A DNA stretch of 64,000 nt from Artemisia argyi. Taxonomy: Eukaryota > Streptophyta > Magnoliopsida > Asterales > Asteraceae. Made by a program: the position numbers and the translations under genes. Positions 23,267 through 34,932 of the stretch are shown one piece after another (the stretch's first letter is position 1; every line of letters begins with the position of its first letter). The stretch covers positions 309,225,357 to 309,289,356 of the forward strand of contig CM060709.1 of the NCBI GenBank assembly GCA_030686995.1. The letters run 5' to 3'. The notes below the pieces were generated by a model that was not told the origin of the DNA, did no database searches, and saw only the letters and a program-made list of their open reading frames with translations.

Positions 23267-23690
23267 TGTTGGCGTATGTGTCCGAAGGACACGTGCCAGA
23301 ATGCCGGAAGACAAACGCCTTCACGTGTCCAGAAGACACTGGTCCAAAAGAACACTGACCGGACGAACACAACGGATAGATGACGTGATAAGAGTCACGT
23401 GTAGAAGGTATAGAAGGTAAGCACTCTTTTACCCAGAAGATCCTTTTATCCAGCAGTCCGTATCAAGGACCGAGCGTGAGCCGCCTAACCCGGATATTAT
23501 GGGATATTGTCCCCCACGTGGACGTGATGCCTAGCACCTAGGCTAGGTAAAGCTCAGCTCGCCACTTCCCCATGTTGTCAGGTATAGTAGTTAGAGTAGT
23601 ATAAATACCCCAACCTCATTCAATGTTTAACTAACTCATTTATTACAACCTACATGTGCTCAATCCGAGGAGCAGTTATTTACTTCTACA
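23267..23690 (+). repeat. Probable solo LTR in an IleRS pseudogene intron
   Basis: This 424-bp segment starts TGTTGGCG and ends TTCTACA, has an internal TATA-like ATAAATACCCC about 90 bp from its 3' end, and is far richer in GC than its surroundings. The flanks CGGGG and CAGGG match at four of five bases, weak support for a target duplication. No PBS or coding DNA adjoins it. Confidence 0.45.
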
Positions 23691-23782
23691 CAGGGTATGG
23701 GGCTTTTGCCTTTTTTGAGTATACGCACATGTTAAGAGGTAGGCCTTTGTGTCATTTTTTATAGATTTTTGTCATTTTTCAA

Positions 23783-23785
<3 letters not shown>

Positions 23786-23874
<89 letters not shown>
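23786..23874. repeat. (AT)n microsatellite
   Basis: About 45 uninterrupted AT dinucleotides inside the same insertion-rich intron of the IleRS pseudogene. Confidence 0.95.
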
Positions 23875-23878
<4 letters not shown>

Positions 23879-24395
23879 ACATTTGTGGATCCCTGAGTAA
23901 AAAGGACACACGGGCCCACTCTTATCATGTGTCTAAGGACACATGTTAGAAAAATCCATATTATTATGGTAAATAGTTTAAGTAATAATTTAGGGAGTTG
24001 TAAACACTTGTAACTTGTAAACTGTGAATCTTGTTTTTGCTACTTTTATATAGCTTACAGTAAATTGCATGAATACTTGATGCCTACTAACATTTTAAAA
24101 ATATTTGTTTCGGCAGGAAATACACAATTTGCAAAACATTACAGGTATACTTGCTTTCAAGAGATCATAGGATTCTAAAATCTGAATTTCAAGCAGGAAA
24201 CGGAAAGGTTTGTGACTTTACAAAATGAGTTTTTCTTATGCATTTGTCTCGATATATAAGTTATCAATGACTTTGAGGTACGTGTTTCTTGGCGTACAGA
24301 TTAACGCGAGTTGCATTGAGGATTTACCTGCTGTAGATGTGATTTTGGGACAGCATGTATTCTTGACCATGGGAGATTACTTTTCAAACGTATAA

Positions 24396-24890
24396 GATTT
24401 GTCATAATTCCTCCGTACCAACTTTTGGCCAATTGTTTTGACGAATTTCAGAAGAAAGAACCTCTACCCTATACAGTTGCAAGTTTTGTGAGCTAAAAAT
24501 TTTGTTATGTTATTATTGGAAGAGATTGATGGAAAGAGTGAAACACCATGTAATCTCAGTGGTGTTATTATTGTAGTTTGTTCCAGTTATCATACGAGCA
24601 AAATGGTGTTAATCTTTAGTTGTTCATGCACCTTTAGTTCACAATCTTTATATACTAGTATCTTTTGAACAAGCCGAATCAAGCATATTCTCGACTCTTT
24701 GATCTTTGATCTTGATTAAAATTCTGCAGCGATAACAAAAAAGCTTGAAAAGTAATTTGGTACCATCTGCTAGAGCTTGAAGAATTAGAATTCCCAAAGG
24801 TCCTGGATAATGAAAAAGGCTACAAAAAAATGCAAGTGCAAATTGCACGAAGTATCAACGGAAAAGAAATTGCGCATGCTATGACATTGG
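24396..24890. other. IleRS 3' flank plus an unidentified exon-like fragment
   Basis: The first part is the former 3' untranslated region of the IleRS pseudogene. After an acceptor-like TTCTGCAG near 24730, a plus-strand frame reads LEELEFPKVLDNEKGYKK and then QIARSINGKEIAHAMTL up to the retrotransposon edge at 24890. It looks like real protein sequence but I do not recognise the family. It is cut off by the LTR, and its continuation was not found with confidence. Confidence 0.4.
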
Positions 24891-26527
24891 TGTGACAACT
24901 GGAAAAATAGGGAGCCGTTTTAAAACCCGCATTACATTAAAAATTATAAATTTGGAATTTTTGAAAGTTTATTGTGACGAGATATTTTACGAACGTTGGT
25001 ACGTGATTTTTAATGGTACGATATTTATGAGATTTGATTATTTATTTATGGTTTGGTTTGATTCGGTCGTGATGATTTATTGTGAGATCGTTATTTTTGG
25101 CACTACATTGACTCCGGCACTAGGTTAACCTAACAATTTTAATTTCATTTTATTATTGGATCGGACATTATTATTTCTGGAACGGGTTTGGTTTGAGAAA
25201 GACATTTGGTTATTTAAGTTTCGGGTTTGGTCCGTGTATTGGCATCGGGCTACTAAATCCCCTACACCCATTATTATTATTATCATTTAAAAAGTTATTT
25301 TTTTTTAATAAGAGTAATAACAAAAATCGTCCTTGTGGCCCTGCGTTTTTCATAAGCTACACACAACCATCACCAATATCTCACCAACACTCTCTCTCTC
25401 TTCTTTTTAACACAACACCACCGCCACCCTTATTCCACCGTAGCGCCGCCACCGCCACCCTCACACTAAAAACAACACCACCATCTTCACCATCTTTTCG
25501 AGATCTATCTTTTGGTACTAACCACGCGCTCTAACTCCCACGTTAACACCTATTTCGAATTTAATCCTCACGAGTTCATCACCACTTTTTATTATTTCTT
25601 GAAGATCTATTCGATTTGGCATTGGTTTTTGAAGGTAGGTCGAGTTTTTGACTCGAGTTGTGGGTTTGAGTCGTGACCATGGGTCACGAATTTCATTATC
25701 TTTTCGGGTTTATGATTTTTGAGACATGAATCAAATGGGTTTTGATAATAACGAATTAAATGGAGGTTTGGTATCCGGGTTTATGCTTCTTGATGGGTCG
25801 AGAACCGGCCGAGAGCTTATGCTCTCGGTTTGGGTGATTTTTGGGTCGATTTCTTGACCTTTGATGTATATATTTGATCTTGGTGCCATTTGTGATGTTT
25901 GGTTGCTCTCGGTTATGATTGGTCGACCATTTTGGGTCGTTTGGTTTCTTGGCCGACACCCCCTAGGGGCTGTTTTGGTTCGGTTGAGCTCAAGGAGCTA
26001 GCCGAGACTCATGAGTCTCGGGTGTGGCTCCCGTTTCATGTTTTGAGCATATGTTGACCCGGGTTGACTTGGTAACTCAACCCGTTGCTTACTTGATTTT
26101 CGGACAATATGTTACTTGTGATTATTATTTATATTTTGTTGTGATTGTGATGTTGGACATTGGTATGTTATTCGGACTTGATGTGATTTTTCTCGATTGT
26201 GAGTTATTATTGAAGTTGTGTTGACGAGTATGGAATTGGGGACCGATTGTGAGACAGTCAATTAGATGACGGAGATAGGTTAGTTGGGTGCCGTAGTCGG
26301 ACCCTCATGTTGTAGCACGTGGATATGGGATTGATTTGGACGGAGTTGATTTATTATTGTGACTTGATTCTTATTATTTTGGACTTGGACTATGAGCCGA
26401 GAGTCATGACTCGGACATGTGACCAAATTCTATGACTCGATAAATATTTAAAAGTCGATATCAAAAATAATACTCGTAATATTATTGAGAATATAATCGT
26501 TTATATACGTTTATAGACGTGTTAAAC

Positions 26528-26615
<88 letters not shown>
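26528..26615. repeat. (TA)n microsatellite in the 5' LTR
   Basis: About 88 bp of TA repeats flanked by CGTATAT and ATGCGTAT. The same place in the 3' LTR holds about 138 bp, so the tract has changed length since insertion. Confidence 0.95.
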
Positions 26616-26618
<3 letters not shown>

Positions 26619-27665
26619 TATATTAATAATAAAACGATCACGAGTAAACGTTATAATAATATAACGATAGATATTATGCTATGCGAATAGTGTAATAAAT
26701 GTCAGACTATTGTTATAAATAATAACTATATAAATAATGGCGAAATAATAAGTCGGGTAAATAATAATTAAAAATGTGATTTTGTTTATAAATTAGAAAC
26801 TTATCGAGTTATACGAATTGTGGTTCTTTAAAGTCCAAGTGGGCTTTATATTGTGACTTTTGTGTTGTCACGGATATATGACGATTAATATAAACATTTT
26901 ATATATCAAGTGACTTATTCTAGATCGAGTTATTTGACGATATAAAATGAGAATATTAATGGGCATCGTATCCCACGACGCCCATAGGATGTGGTATATA
27001 TTTTAGGGTAATAAATTACTACATGTCTCGTGGAATTTGGCCGATTCGATGATATATATAGGGAATTCATTGGACTACAACATATACCAAATAGAATCTT
27101 TTGTGCAATGTGCTTTAGGTATAATCTTGGAACAATATATTACGTAAATAAATATGGGAGATTACTAAATCGACGGATTTGATAAGCTTCGATAATTATT
27201 TAAATAATATGTTGGGCTAACATTAGACCTATAATTGGTTTATTATTTTGCTTGTTGTGGCTTTTGGTTTGAGTTGTGTCGACCCTCCACCCATATGGAT
27301 ACCAAACGTCGAATTTCAAATTGATATGAAGTTAATTCGAGAAATGGATATTTTTGGAAAGTAAAATGGAATACGTTCAGGAATGGGAATATTTGATTTT
27401 GAGGAAATGATTTCTGAACGAGTTTGATATTGTTAGGAAGTGTCGAGTCTGTACTCGCCGTTACGTGAGTTGCTTGAGATTACGTACGTCTTTCTTCTAT
27501 CGTTTCTTTTGAGGATTTCTGGACTTGAGGTGAGTCATAGCCCCACTTTTACTCTTGAACTTTGTTTTCAATACTTGGGGTGAGAAACGTGCAAATGTTT
27601 TATGTGGACTATTATCGCTTTGTTTATTTAAAACTTGCTTTGCTTATAGAACTAGGTAGGATTAA

Positions 27666-27890
27666 GCGAGGCCTAGTCCCGAACTAGGTAAGCTATTGAT
27701 TTGGTTATTGAGCGAGGCCTAGACATGAGCTAGGTAAGCTATTGATTTGGTTATTGAGCGAGGCCTAGTCCCGAACTAGGTAAGCTATTGATTGGTTGTT
27801 GAGCGAGGCCTAGTCCCGAACTAGGTAAGCTATTGGATGGATTATAGAGCGAGGCCTAGACTTGAGCTAGGTAAGCTATTGATTGGATTG
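27666..27890 (+). repeat. Five-unit minisatellite in the 5' LTR
   Basis: Five units of about 45 bp share GCGAGGCCTAG followed by CTAGGTAAGCTATTG, with variation in the centre (TCCCGAA or ACATGAG or ACTTGAG). GGCCTAG and CTAGGT in each unit can form a short hairpin. The same five units occur in the 3' LTR. Confidence 0.9.
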
Positions 27891-28376
27891 ATTTGAGCTA
27901 TAGCGTGCACCTATAGGGTTGATTTGATTTGATTTGGTTGGATTATATTGGTTGGATATTTTGGTTGGATGATTGAGGGCTAGTCTAGCTAGCAAGCGTT
28001 TTGCGTATAAGTCCACTATATTGAATTATGAATCTAAACCTATGATCTCACCAGCGAAAGCTGACTTTTAGCACGTTTTCTCAGGTAATTAAGTGATGCT
28101 CTATGGATGCTTGGGATTGGAGGCTTGGCATTTGGCACCGGTTATGGATCTATATTTCTAAAACTCTGATAACTATTGTGGACCTATATTATTTCTTTTG
28201 GGCCTGACTTTGGATGATTTTGAGATAATGTAAACTTTATAACCCCGCGTGGTTGTATTTTTATTATGTTTACTTTATCTCGTTCTTTTATGTCTTGTGT
28301 TTGGATACCAATCACCGTAGCACCCCGAAAGCTTGTTGAGTCTTCCGCTGTATCAAATTTTGGGGGTGTTAGAGAT

Positions 28377-28391
28377 TGGTATCAGAGCCAA
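28377..28391 (+). promoter_or_regulatory. Primer-binding site of the outer Gypsy element
   Basis: TGGTATCAGAGCCAA directly follows the 5' LTR after three bases. It is the usual plant site complementary to the 3' end of initiator methionine tRNA. Confidence 0.85.
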
Positions 28392-28795
28392 GGTTATAGA
28401 GAACTAGGTAAATAGACACCTAAACTATAACCGATTTTTATAGACAACGATCCTCGACCATTGCCCGCCAGCCCGCCAAGCCGAAGCATCATCGTTTATT
28501 ATTGAGGTATTATGAGATTATTGAGATGATTATAGATTTGGGATTTCTTGAGATGATTTGAGGTTTTGAGGTTTATTGATTTAGTGATATGATGGCGTTT
28601 TGAGGAATTATATGCGTTTTTGAGGAATTATATGGCTTAATTGTTTTGCGAATGGTTTTAGTAATGCGGTATTTTAAATCTTTCTTGATTATATACGATT
28701 TGGGATTACATGATGATTTTTGGATATGGTATTTTGAGTTAGCGGTTTAGCTGTTTTGAAACACTTACACCTACCCTACGCCGTTGTCACAGACT

Positions 28796-29878
28796 ATGGC
28801 CTCCCATACGCCTGATGTTGTTGAGGATATTCTTACTACACCGGTGTTGCCAGCACAGTTCACCATGGCTCCTGATGACCCTTACCAGGTTGCCATGCAT
28901 TCAGCTACTATGACACCGACAGGTTCTACTTCAGCACCACCTGCTGCATCTACGCAGGGACCCTTATCTTCTCTAGGGCTCCCTGGTACATCGAGGCAGC
29001 TTACTCTTCATCAGGCTTTGGCTTGTGTGGCTCCGCGTTTTGCCCACCGAGCTACGGCACGTATGTCGGTACGCCCTACTTCACCACCTTTACAGATTGA
29101 TGCTCACTCTCTTCTGTCTGAGGCGCCACCTGCATCATTGCGTCGTCGTCCTAGATCATCTACCCCTTCACCACATGGTTCACCTGTTAGGAGACGACGA
29201 TTGATGATGTACTCTTCCGATGAGGAGGAGGAGTACGAGGGTGAGGATGAGGCTGATGACCCTCAGGAGGCTGAGCAGGGTGATGATGATGACCCTGAGG
29301 AGGAGGATGACCCTCAGGAGGAAGAGATGCCTGATGATGATGATGATTTGATTGTGCCGCCAGCACAAGCTGAGGAGCCTGATTCACCTATACATTCGAT
29401 TGAGCCTGATTCACCTGATCATCCGTTTTTGTTTGAGTTGCCACCTGGTAGTCCCGTTGAGTCGGATGCACCTTCTGAGGTCTCTGCTAAGCATGCAGAG
29501 TTAGGTGAGATTGGTAGGTTATGGACTCAGGTTACGGATCTTGGTGAGAGAGTTGCACGTATATCTGATCGACTTGAGAGGGTTATTGGAGAGTTCATAG
29601 CGGATCTGAGAATGGATATGACTGTGGTTGTGGGCAGGACTACTGAGATGAGGAGAGTTTTGATGGAGGTTCACGAGCATATCGATAGTTTACAGCGAGG
29701 TTTTGTTACAGCTCGAGAGGCCGACCGCAAGCTATGGCAAAGGAATGCCGAGCTGGAGAAGGAGGTGGCTGACCTCAAGAGAGACCGAGACACCCATAGT
29801 GTGGAGTTGGGATCATTATGGAGGGATCTTGATGGCTTGAGGCAGGAGTTGAGGAACCTCCGCAAGCAGCGTGGCTAG
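28796..29878 (+). CDS. Extra ORF upstream of gag in the outer element: acidic, coiled-coil protein
   Basis: A 360-residue open frame without stops lies between PBS and gag. ATG 28796 is chosen; the frame is open a few codons further upstream but without an ATG. Residues 1-130 are Pro/Ser/Thr-rich, then comes a basic patch (RRRPRSS, VRRRRLM), then about 45 residues almost entirely Asp/Glu with Pro and Gln, then from about residue 230 to the end a heptad-like helical region rich in Leu, Glu and Arg. No zinc knuckle, protease or RT is present, so it is not gag. Composition suggests a self-associating, possibly nucleic-acid- or chromatin-linked protein; the function is unknown. It is the only intact protein frame in the 25-kb nest. 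Similar acidic/coiled-coil leaders precede gag in other Asteraceae Gypsy polyproteins as far as I recall. Confidence 0.7.
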   Translation: MASHTPDVVEDILTTPVLPAQFTMAPDDPYQVAMHSATMTPTGSTSAPPAASTQGPLSSLGLPGTSRQLTLHQALACVAPRFAHRATARMSVRPTSPPLQIDAHSLLSEAPPASLRRRPRSSTPSPHGSPVRRRRLMMYSSDEEEEYEGEDEADDPQEAEQGDDDDPEEEDDPQEEEMPDDDDDLIVPPAQAEEPDSPIHSIEPDSPDHPFLFELPPGSPVESDAPSEVSAKHAELGEIGRLWTQVTDLGERVARISDRLERVIGEFIADLRMDMTVVVGRTTEMRRVLMEVHEHIDSLQRGFVTAREADRKLWQRNAELEKEVADLKRDRDTHSVELGSLWRDLDGLRQELRNLRKQRG

Positions 29879-31833
29879 ACGTTTGAGCTATGTTATCTTG
29901 TTGCTTTCTTAACCGAGGAGTGTTCGGTTAGAAAAGCTAGTTATCTTATTTTGATGTATTTTCCGTTGATTACTCGTCTCGTTGGAACGGTTGTTATCTT
30001 TGTGTTTTCGGTAGTTGGAACAATGTTGGATCTTTATTGTATGGTCGATGGTTATTATTTTTGTAAAACCCAGATTTTCTGAACGCATAAAATACCCAAA
30101 ATACCCTTCAATTTAAAACTTTTGGAGTACGAATGATAATTATACCCTAAGTATTAAAATGATGATACTTGAACTTTTCGCGATGTTTGGAACCCACAAA
30201 CTTAAATAAAAGTATACACTATGCTATCTATGTCACATTATATATATTGTATATGAGCCGAAAATTTCCTTTGTGTACATACGAATCATGATAAACTTAA
30301 AAGAGATTTGAAAATCAATCACCTCCCCATATCACGTTTGTTTCCATCCAAGTCTCACCATAATTTCGGCTAGTTTACCATATATATCTCCCCCAATCTT
30401 GTTTACATAAACCGATTATCACATCAAGAGAAATATAAGTAGAAAACAAAGAAAATGCTAAAGACATAAACAAGAGTGGTGGCGTATGGCTCCTCTCCCC
30501 ATTTTCTTGAACCGACTATCACAACACTCTCGCACATTAAACACTAGATGAATTCTAGTGACATCATACACATTTTCTTCTTCTTTCGATCACAAAGGAA
30601 GCGTACGAGGGCAGCAGAAAGGGTGGAGTTTGGCCGTGGTCTGCTGTTTCCTAGGAGGTGGTATTGGCGTGGTGAATTCTGGTTCGAGGGAGTTAATGCT
30701 GCTCGAAGGGGGACAGTGATCGTGGTGAATTTCTGCTCGGCTAGGATTCAAACTAGTGTGGTGTTTTCTCCTTGTACGCAACTTGGGTAACTCTTCTCGA
30801 CTTTATACCTCTTTGAATGTCCTTTCTCTGTCGTGATAATACATGCTTGATCGGCTTTCTGTTCGAATATAACATCACAAAAAAAAAATAATAAACGACC
30901 TGGAAACCTTAAATATTCAATTTATATATGGCTCATGATTACGTATGAATAATAATATATATGCATGTTTCATCAACCTATCCAACCTGATTTGTTTTGA
31001 GATAAAATAAGAGTACTTGCATGCTTTTCGATTCGACATAAAATAATGCGCATGAATTAATGAAATAACAATTGTGAAACCTTTAACCGATCAACTCGAC
31101 ATTAAAATAATGTGAATTCATAACCTCTTTGAGCTGGATAAAAAAAAAAAGGGTCGCATGCATGGGTTTTTTTTTCAGTTTCGAATCGGAAATAAATAAT
31201 ATAAAAGGGTGTCGTGTGTATGTGAATGAATTGAACCGATGTCGGGTTATAAGCAAATCTTATACAATTTTATAAAATCTTGGGTCGTCGCGGCATAAAT
31301 ATTAAGATCGTGGGTACGTTAATAAATTATGACGGGGTCCAAAATTATTATCTTAATATTTATTTATTAAAATAAACTTTAAAATAATTTTATTTTGACC
31401 TTTTATATTTAATTTTGATAATTTATATTTTAGACCCTAAACTTATAATATTAATATTTTAAGACCCAAACTATTATATTGGTCATTTTAACCCTAAATA
31501 TTATAGATTGTCCATTATAACCTTAAGGTATTAAATTACAATTTTGGGAACTTATCAAATATGAAAACTTACTAATTCGGGAAACCTACTAAAAATAGAA
31601 AGGCACTTGAAATGGCTAAGTTACTTGAAGTGGAAACTTACTATAAATGGAAAGTTACAAAAAATGAAAAGCCGACTAAAATGAGTAATCTGATTTAAAA
31701 CAAGTTAATAATAAGTCGATAATTAATTCGTGTAGATTCGCTGAAGAAGGAGTGTTCCTTATGCATACGTATGTTATGATTTCGATGGCGATTAAGGTAC
31801 AGATATTCTACCCTTTCTCAGTAAGGGTTCCGA

Positions 31834-34800
31834 TGTAACACCCCCAAAATACCGCAGCGGAAGACTATGTCATTGGGATGCTACTTCAGGGCAAAAAGTA
31901 CAAGATATAGAAAACGACCTCTAAATGAGACGTTTTGAAAAGTTACCATTCGAATAGATAAAAGTCATAGTTTAAAAAACAAAGATCCCAAAGTAGAATA
32001 AGTCTTTAAAGTGTATCGAATGGTAAACGATAAAAGCGAAAGTCTCCAAAAGCATGCCCTAAGACTCTCAGCTCCACACACCTACTATCGCCTTTCTAAC
32101 CTGAGATAAACATGCTTAAAAGTGTCAACACAAAGGTTGGTGAGTTCATAGTGTTTGTCTTAATACAGTTGAAAAGCCTATAAAGAAGGTTCACACAACA
32201 AAGGCATCGTAAATCCACTCAGTTGCAAGTCCCGCCATAAGAGACTTGCAGCCTGTGTGTTCACAACCCACTGCTACAATATAATATGATTAAGATATGT
32301 ATAAGTTCATAACAACAGTTAAGCAATTAGTAGTGAGTCTACACTTCATCTCCGAAGACCTCACATAAGTATGTTGCTCACAAGGAAGGTAGTGGCATTG
32401 GTTCCACTTCATCTCCGAAACCCAATGCATGTGTTATCCAAGGAGACTTTATGTTGCTCAGAAGGAAGGTAATAGCATTGATTCTACTTCATCTCCGAAA
32501 CCCAATGCATGTGTTATCCCAAAGAGACTTACAAGTTTAAGTATAACGCCATCAAGTATAATGCAATCAAGTATAATGTAATCAAGTATAATGTTTCCAA
32601 GTATAAATGTTATGTGAATTTGTACAAGTAAGCAAGTAGTAGCATGTACCTCCCCCAAAGAGTTAAAACAAGTATAAAAGAGTAGGGGCTATGACTCACC
32701 TTAAACTGATGATACTGTGATGAAGTGAAATAAACAACAATGAACGGTTAGCTGCCGCAACCTAATATGAATGATGAACGATATGATTTAGATCATGAAA
32801 TGATATTATGAATGTCCATGCACATGTTTCCTATACCACTCTTCTTTAAAAAAATATACTTGTTGTTATCAAAATAATGCATTTTCCAAAACTTAGGAAA
32901 ATATGGCAACTAGAAAATAAAACTAGTTGAAATGTATGTATATATCGTGTATAAATAAGTGTTAGTGTTATATACTTCGTCTTGAAAACCTTGAAGTAAC
33001 ATCTAGTGGTCGTAAAAATAAGCTCATAAGCATAAGTACTTAGTTAGTTATAAATTTCGGCAACTTAGTAGTATTTCTTGAAAATCTAGAATTTAGTACG
33101 TAGAAGTAGTATTATTATTATTTCTAGTATAAGCTGCCAATTATAGAGGGTTTTTGTCGATATTGAAACGTGAATATCTTTGTCGTTATAAGCCCGTTTT
33201 ACTTGTTCTTTATATCCACGGTTACGTCTTAGTATGTAGTAATATATTTTGGAAAGCTTGGCTCCTCCGGGTTACGTCTAAAGCCTCTTTTGGTCCGACG
33301 AAAAACGTCCAACAGCATGTATTTTTCCGGAAAATAGTTTTCGTCAATAAACTTGCAAAAATTATAACTTCTTCGTTATAAACTCTTTTTAATCCATTCT
33401 TTCGCCTACGGATTCATTTTTGAAAGTATTTTCTAAAAATTTTGCCAAAGTTTACTTTGTATTTCCTGATTTTTCTGGGTTGGGCAATTTGGGACAGTAT
33501 GCATATATACTTGTTACAAATCCATTTTCAAGGTTCAAAACAAGTTTCTAACATCACCAAAATCTCTTGTAACCACCACAAAGCTATACTAATCCTACCA
33601 TACACCTTCTTAGGGTGCCATGGGTTCCTAATCACTACTAAACAAGTTAATTTAACAAAGGAGTACCTAAAACAAATTCTAGGGTTTATATGATCAAAAA
33701 GTCTTCAAAAATAAAGTGGTATAGCTAGTTTGTGCATGAAATTAAGCATGAATACCATGAGATACATATGTTAATTAGATGAAAACATGAAAATAAATTT
33801 GATAACTCACTTTGAAATAATAGGTGGTGAGATGATGAGAAACCTTGGATTACTTGTGTTTTTGTGTTATGATTCTTGATTAGGATGATGAAATGAACAA
33901 CTTTGATGCTTTATACTTTGAAAAATAATGGATTGATCATGGATCTTGGCAAAAAGTCGTGGGTTTGGAGTGGAGAAGGAAGGAAAAAAATGAGCTTATG
34001 ATTCTTGGAAATTATATGTTTGTGTGAAAGGTGTTTATGTAGATAGTTACTTAGGTTTATATTGTATTATACTTGATCATATAAGCATGAGGTTAAAAGT
34101 AAAGGTCAAGTGGTCTAGGGATGGTATTGTGGCTGGTTTTCAATAAGTGAAAGAGTAGCAAAGTCGGTTTTGAGTTGCTTAGGAAATGTAATGTAATATT
34201 GGTGTAGTTTAGTGTAAGTATTAGTTATAATCGGGTACCGGGTTTGCTAGAAATAAATATTAACGAAGTTAACCGGGACTTAATAAAGTCATAAAAATGT
34301 TAAAAATATGTGGTGTACAATTACTGAGTGTTCGGGTGATTATTGTTTAGTTTTCACGAAAACCGTCTTAATATTCATAAGCTCACGTTATAAATAAAAT
34401 AAATTTCCAAAATACTGGGTAAATGAATATAATAACTTTTATGATGATAAAATGGATATAAAAATATGTCGGGACCATTGTGGGAATATTTAGATATATT
34501 CGTCGTGTTTATAAACCGGGCGTTAACGTTTAATTAAAATAAATAAACGTAAAACGTTAAACGTACTAAAAATAATAATATGAATATTCTACGAGTGGTA
34601 TAGTATGCACATGCCATTATGATGATATGTAGACTATTTCTAGTCTGTATGAAGTGTCCCCAATGATAATGTATGAATTCGCACCTGAACCAATACGGTT
34701 ACGCGAATTTGAATACCCGTAAACTAAATTTACGATGAAATGAATAATGCAAGTGAATAGTGAAAACTTTTCCAAAAATGAATAGTGTTCAGTGAATAGT

Positions 34801-34932
34801 AAAATTTTCAAAAGTTTCTCAGAATGTCAAACTAACCTCAAAAATGATGAATAGTAAAATGATGAATAGTGACTGATGAATAGTAATATTTGAAAACTTC
34901 GGGGAAATAACCAGAATTTACGAGTTGTGACA
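31834..34932 (-). mobile_element. Solo LTR of a related Gypsy family, reverse orientation (3.1 kb)
   Basis: On the plus strand it runs from TGTAACACCCCCAAAATACC to GAGTTGTGACA with a perfect 5-bp duplication TCCGA (31829-31833 and 34933-34937). The empty site TTCCGATCTC is seen in the sister LTR at about 40115. Read on the minus strand it starts TGTCACAACTC and ends GGGGGTGTTACA, and shares AGGTGAGTCATAGCCCC with the outer element's LTR, so it is kin to it. No PBS, PPT or coding DNA remains, as expected after LTR-LTR recombination. Confidence 0.9.
32377..32600. repeat. Short tandem repeats inside the solo LTR
   Basis: An approximately 80-bp unit containing CACTTCATCTCCGAAACCCA and GCATGTGTTATCC occurs twice in tandem. 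It is followed by about four copies of a 15-17-bp unit built on AATCAAGTATAATG. Confidence 0.8.

Larger units (their letters stand above)
19925..24395 (+). pseudogene. Cytosolic isoleucine--tRNA ligase pseudogene, 5'-truncated, introns retained
   Basis: At least sixteen exon remnants with GT-AG edges spell out the C-terminal two thirds of eukaryotic cytosolic IleRS. The first holds the editing-domain threonine-rich block [13 protein letters not shown] (19925-20068). Later ones include DNFPGHF (about 20520), [14 protein letters not shown] with an intact KMSKR loop (20660-20817), anticodon-domain exons at 21093-21290, 21410-21536, 21681-21814, 21899-22002 and 22087-22560, and a final exon 24300-24395 ending in TAA. 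The N-terminal half with the HIGH signature is absent, part of the editing domain is deleted after 20344, and frameshifts and stops occur (for example a T-run shift near 19953 and TAG near 20545). A 1-kb insertion-rich intron splits the last exons. Retained introns mean a DNA-level duplicate, not a retrocopy. Confidence 0.85.
24891..28373 (+). repeat. 5' LTR of the outer Gypsy element (3.48 kb)
   Basis: It starts TGTGACAACTGG and matches 46224-49763 almost throughout. The 3' edge reads GTGTTAGA, where the sister LTR has GTGTTACA, so the terminal CA was mutated to GA. Inside are an (AT)n tract, a five-unit minisatellite and several ORFs of about 66-113 aa that recur in the other LTR but show no domain. 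Confidence 0.9.

Noticed and set aside
26024..26224. 66-aa ORF repeated in both LTRs (also 47356-47556) and the 113-aa ORFs at 25193 and 46526
   Set aside because: They are shared only because the LTRs are copies; there is no domain and the composition follows the local bias.
27666..27890. CRISPR-like array
   Set aside because: The units are contiguous variants of one 45-bp tandem repeat in a plant LTR, without unique spacers.
29180..29387. His- and Leu-rich minus-strand ORFs
   Set aside because: They are shadows of the Asp/Glu-coding stretch of the plus-strand ORF 28796-29878.
30548..30790. 80-aa ORF in the inner LTR (also 38819-39022)
   Set aside because: It is truncated differently in the two LTR copies by a single change and shows no recognisable domain.
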